Shown in pieces: positions 62,174 to 64,000 of a stretch of DNA of 64,000 bases. Each line of letters starts with the position of its first letter. Within the stretch, counting starts at the first letter, position 1. Under the pieces are notes generated by a model that had not been told where the DNA came from, ran no database searches, and was given only the letters and a program-made list of their open reading frames with translations. This DNA is from Cinclus cinclus (taxonomy: Eukaryota > Chordata > Aves > Passeriformes > Cinclidae): positions 48,499,797 to 48,563,796 of the forward strand of contig NC_085046.1 in NCBI RefSeq assembly GCF_963662255.1. Reading direction: 5' to 3'. Both the position numbers and the translations under genes were made by a program.

Positions 62174-63077
62174 AGGAGAAGACAAAGAGAAACTGGTCTA
62201 CATCCAAGCACTTACATTTTTTTTTTCATCTTGACAAGACAGAATACAGTATTGCTAGGGGTCAGGACCAATCATCAAGAGTCATGATTTCAGTTCCTAA
62301 GGACTTATTGCCTTGATCATTGTGTTCAGTAGGATCAGATTCTGATCTCAGCTTCAGGTCACAGGCATTTCCATGATACAGATAAACAAAATATTAAATT
62401 TAATGTATTTACACAGTGTGTTTCCCTAAGGGTCTTCATGAACCATCTGTAGGGCAGAGATATTTAGCTCCCCATTTGTCATCTGGAGAACAGAAACCAT
62501 ACTACTTGTCTGTAGTTGCACAGAAAGTAAGAAATAAAGAATAGGGCAGGCCTTTCCCAGCTGGAAATACTCGGCCAACCCTTGGCTTTGACAAGAGCAT
62601 AATTTCTATCCAAACAGAAGATTCAACAAAACTGAATATCCAAACTCCACTGCTGGCAAGTACAGTGTGATGTGTTGGACCACTTTTCAAAGTTCCCGCT
62701 AGCCACCAGCAAAAGACATTTTTGCAAAAAATGCATTATAGGCCCTTAATTCAAATTTAATTTTAAAAGTTTTCACAATTCATCTGTAAATAGGATGTAA
62801 TGGGAAAATCCAGAAAGCAGCAATAAAATTGCTGAAAAAATGAAAGAAGGGAAAAGAAGGCAGAGCAACTTAGTGTTTCTAACACTCTATAATTTTTCTT
62901 TAGCACCTGTCAGTCTGAAGATTTAGTTAACTCTCTCCAAAAACTTACAAATACAAACATGGCATGAGATAAGAGTAAGTGAATATGGGTATCTTAACTA
63001 GATCATGCTCTTCTCTCACTTGTAAGGGTCCAATGCAATTATTAGAACTCTATGTGAAGTCCACACTAAAGCACATA

Positions 63078-63665
63078 TGGTGGAGGTTGGAAGAGAACTC
63101 TTGAGGTCACTTTGTCCAACACCTGCCTTAAGCAGGATCACCTAGAACTTGTTGGCTCAGGACCAAGTCCAGGTGGCTTTTTGAATAGGAGATGGATATA
63201 CCCTCACAGTAAAAATGTGTATCTTCCATGTTCAGAGGGAACTGCCTGTGTTTCAGTGTGTGTCCATCACCTCTGGGCCTGTTACTGGCAAGAGCCTGAC
63301 TCCATCCCTTGTGCACCATCCTCTTCAGGTATTTATACACATTAATGAGACTTCTCCAGGCTGCACATGCCTATCTCTCTCAGTCTTTACTCACAGGAAA
63401 GGTGGTCCAGACCCTTGAATATCTTCGTGACCCTTTGCTGGACTTCAGTGCATACACCTCTCTCTTGTACTGGGGAGTCCAAAACTGGACATGGCGTTCC
63501 AGAAGTGACCTCACCAGGGCTGAATGAAGGGGAAGGATCATCTCTGCCAGCCTGCTGGCAAGACTCCAACACTCCTAATGCAGCCCCAGACACCATTTCC
63601 CTTGTTTTTTGTAATCCAACTTTGCTGGTTCATGTTTAATTTGGTGTCTTCTGAGATCTCCAACA
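63078..63665 (-). repeat. CR1 LINE fragment (5'-truncated)
   Basis: About 590 bp match the 3' part of a CR1 LINE in minus orientation. On the plus strand the landmarks are 'ggaggttggaagagaactc', 'tccaacacctgcc', 'atgttcagagggaactgcc', 'tgctggacttcagtg' and 'aaaactggacatgg'. 'ctggttcatgtttaatttgg' follows at the far end. It is more diverged than a young copy and all frames are short, so it is a non-functional fossil. It belongs to a different, more complete segment of CR1 than the copy at 12628-13045. Confidence 0.93.
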
Positions 63666-64000
63666 GTCAATGTAGGATTCAAATCTAACCTTAGTAGAAA
63701 ATCTACTCTCTAATATAACCAGCATTTCAGAAACAAATATTGATTTAATTTGCCTGACACCATCCAAAATTTAGATACCCACTTATTTTAACAAGTTCAA
63801 AGACTCTAGAAAGATATTTATTATGCTTTGTATTCTTGGTTCCACAAACATATGTTTGTTCCACAAAAATCATGTTTAATTTGACAGGACACAGATGAAA
63901 TAATTTATGTTAGCATGATTGTGTGCAATTTTGTGGTTCTGGACCAGAAACATCCTCAGGTATTTTCTGCAACTCTCTAAAATAGTGCTTTTTACAAGAC
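63666..64000. other. gene-free right edge
   Basis: AT-rich sequence with a short internal duplication (catatgtttgttccacaaa / ttccacaaaaatcatg near 63840-63880). No gene recognised. Confidence 0.45.

Larger units (their letters stand above)
58854..63077. other. gene-free AT-rich stretch
   Basis: No exon, RNA gene or transposon recognised. It contains the perfect 13-bp inverted repeat at 59824-59852 and a 9-bp one at 62150-62173. Confidence 0.4.

Noticed and set aside
1..64000. CRISPR array, tRNA, rRNA or bacterial-type operon
   Set aside because: No regularly spaced repeats with unique spacers, no tRNA-like internal promoter boxes and no coding-dense region were seen. The content is vertebrate.

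Overview
This window looks like a gene-poor stretch of a bird genome, probably a passerine. Two 5'-truncated CR1 LINEs and an ERV-L-like provirus, with solo LTRs of several families, make a bird the best fit. The host and chromosome cannot be settled from sequence alone. Base composition is mostly AT-rich. I recognise no host protein-coding exon, tRNA, rRNA or CRISPR array.

The centrepiece is a nearly complete but defective endogenous retrovirus of class III (ERV-L/spuma-like) on the minus strand, 13077-19770. Its two LTRs of about 698 bp differ by roughly 18-20 bases by eye. A perfect 5-bp target duplication (GGCAG) flanks it. Reading 5'->3' on the minus strand, the order is LTR, a Lys-tRNA-like primer-binding site, gag with an unusual hydrophobic N-terminal segment, protease, reverse transcriptase, RNase H, integrase, polypurine tract, LTR. 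There is no env. The RT, RNase H and integrase catalytic residues are still readable. Six in-frame stops besides the gag/pro UAG (two in gag, four in pol), two frameshifts and a lost zinc-ligand position in integrase mean the copy cannot make its full proteins.

Three further LTRs of the same family lie on the plus strand: 23151-23855, 39116-39675 (truncated) and 47804-48519. Three solo LTRs of other families each have clean target duplications of a different length: 36745-37259 (TTCTC, 5 bp), 37956-38453 (GTAC, 4 bp, minus orientation) and 58308-58847 (GTTCAG, 6 bp). At least four retroviral lineages have therefore inserted here, and most have been reduced to solo LTRs by recombination.

CR1 fragments lie at 12628-13045, about 30 bp from the provirus, and at 63078-63665. 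The most prominent simple repeat is a perfect (AGAGG)n tract of about 52 copies at 11433-11691. Others are a TTCATG hexamer array at 43095-43152, several A-rich or T-rich tracts, and two short tandem duplications near the left end. The remaining intervals show no gene and are probably intergenic or intronic.
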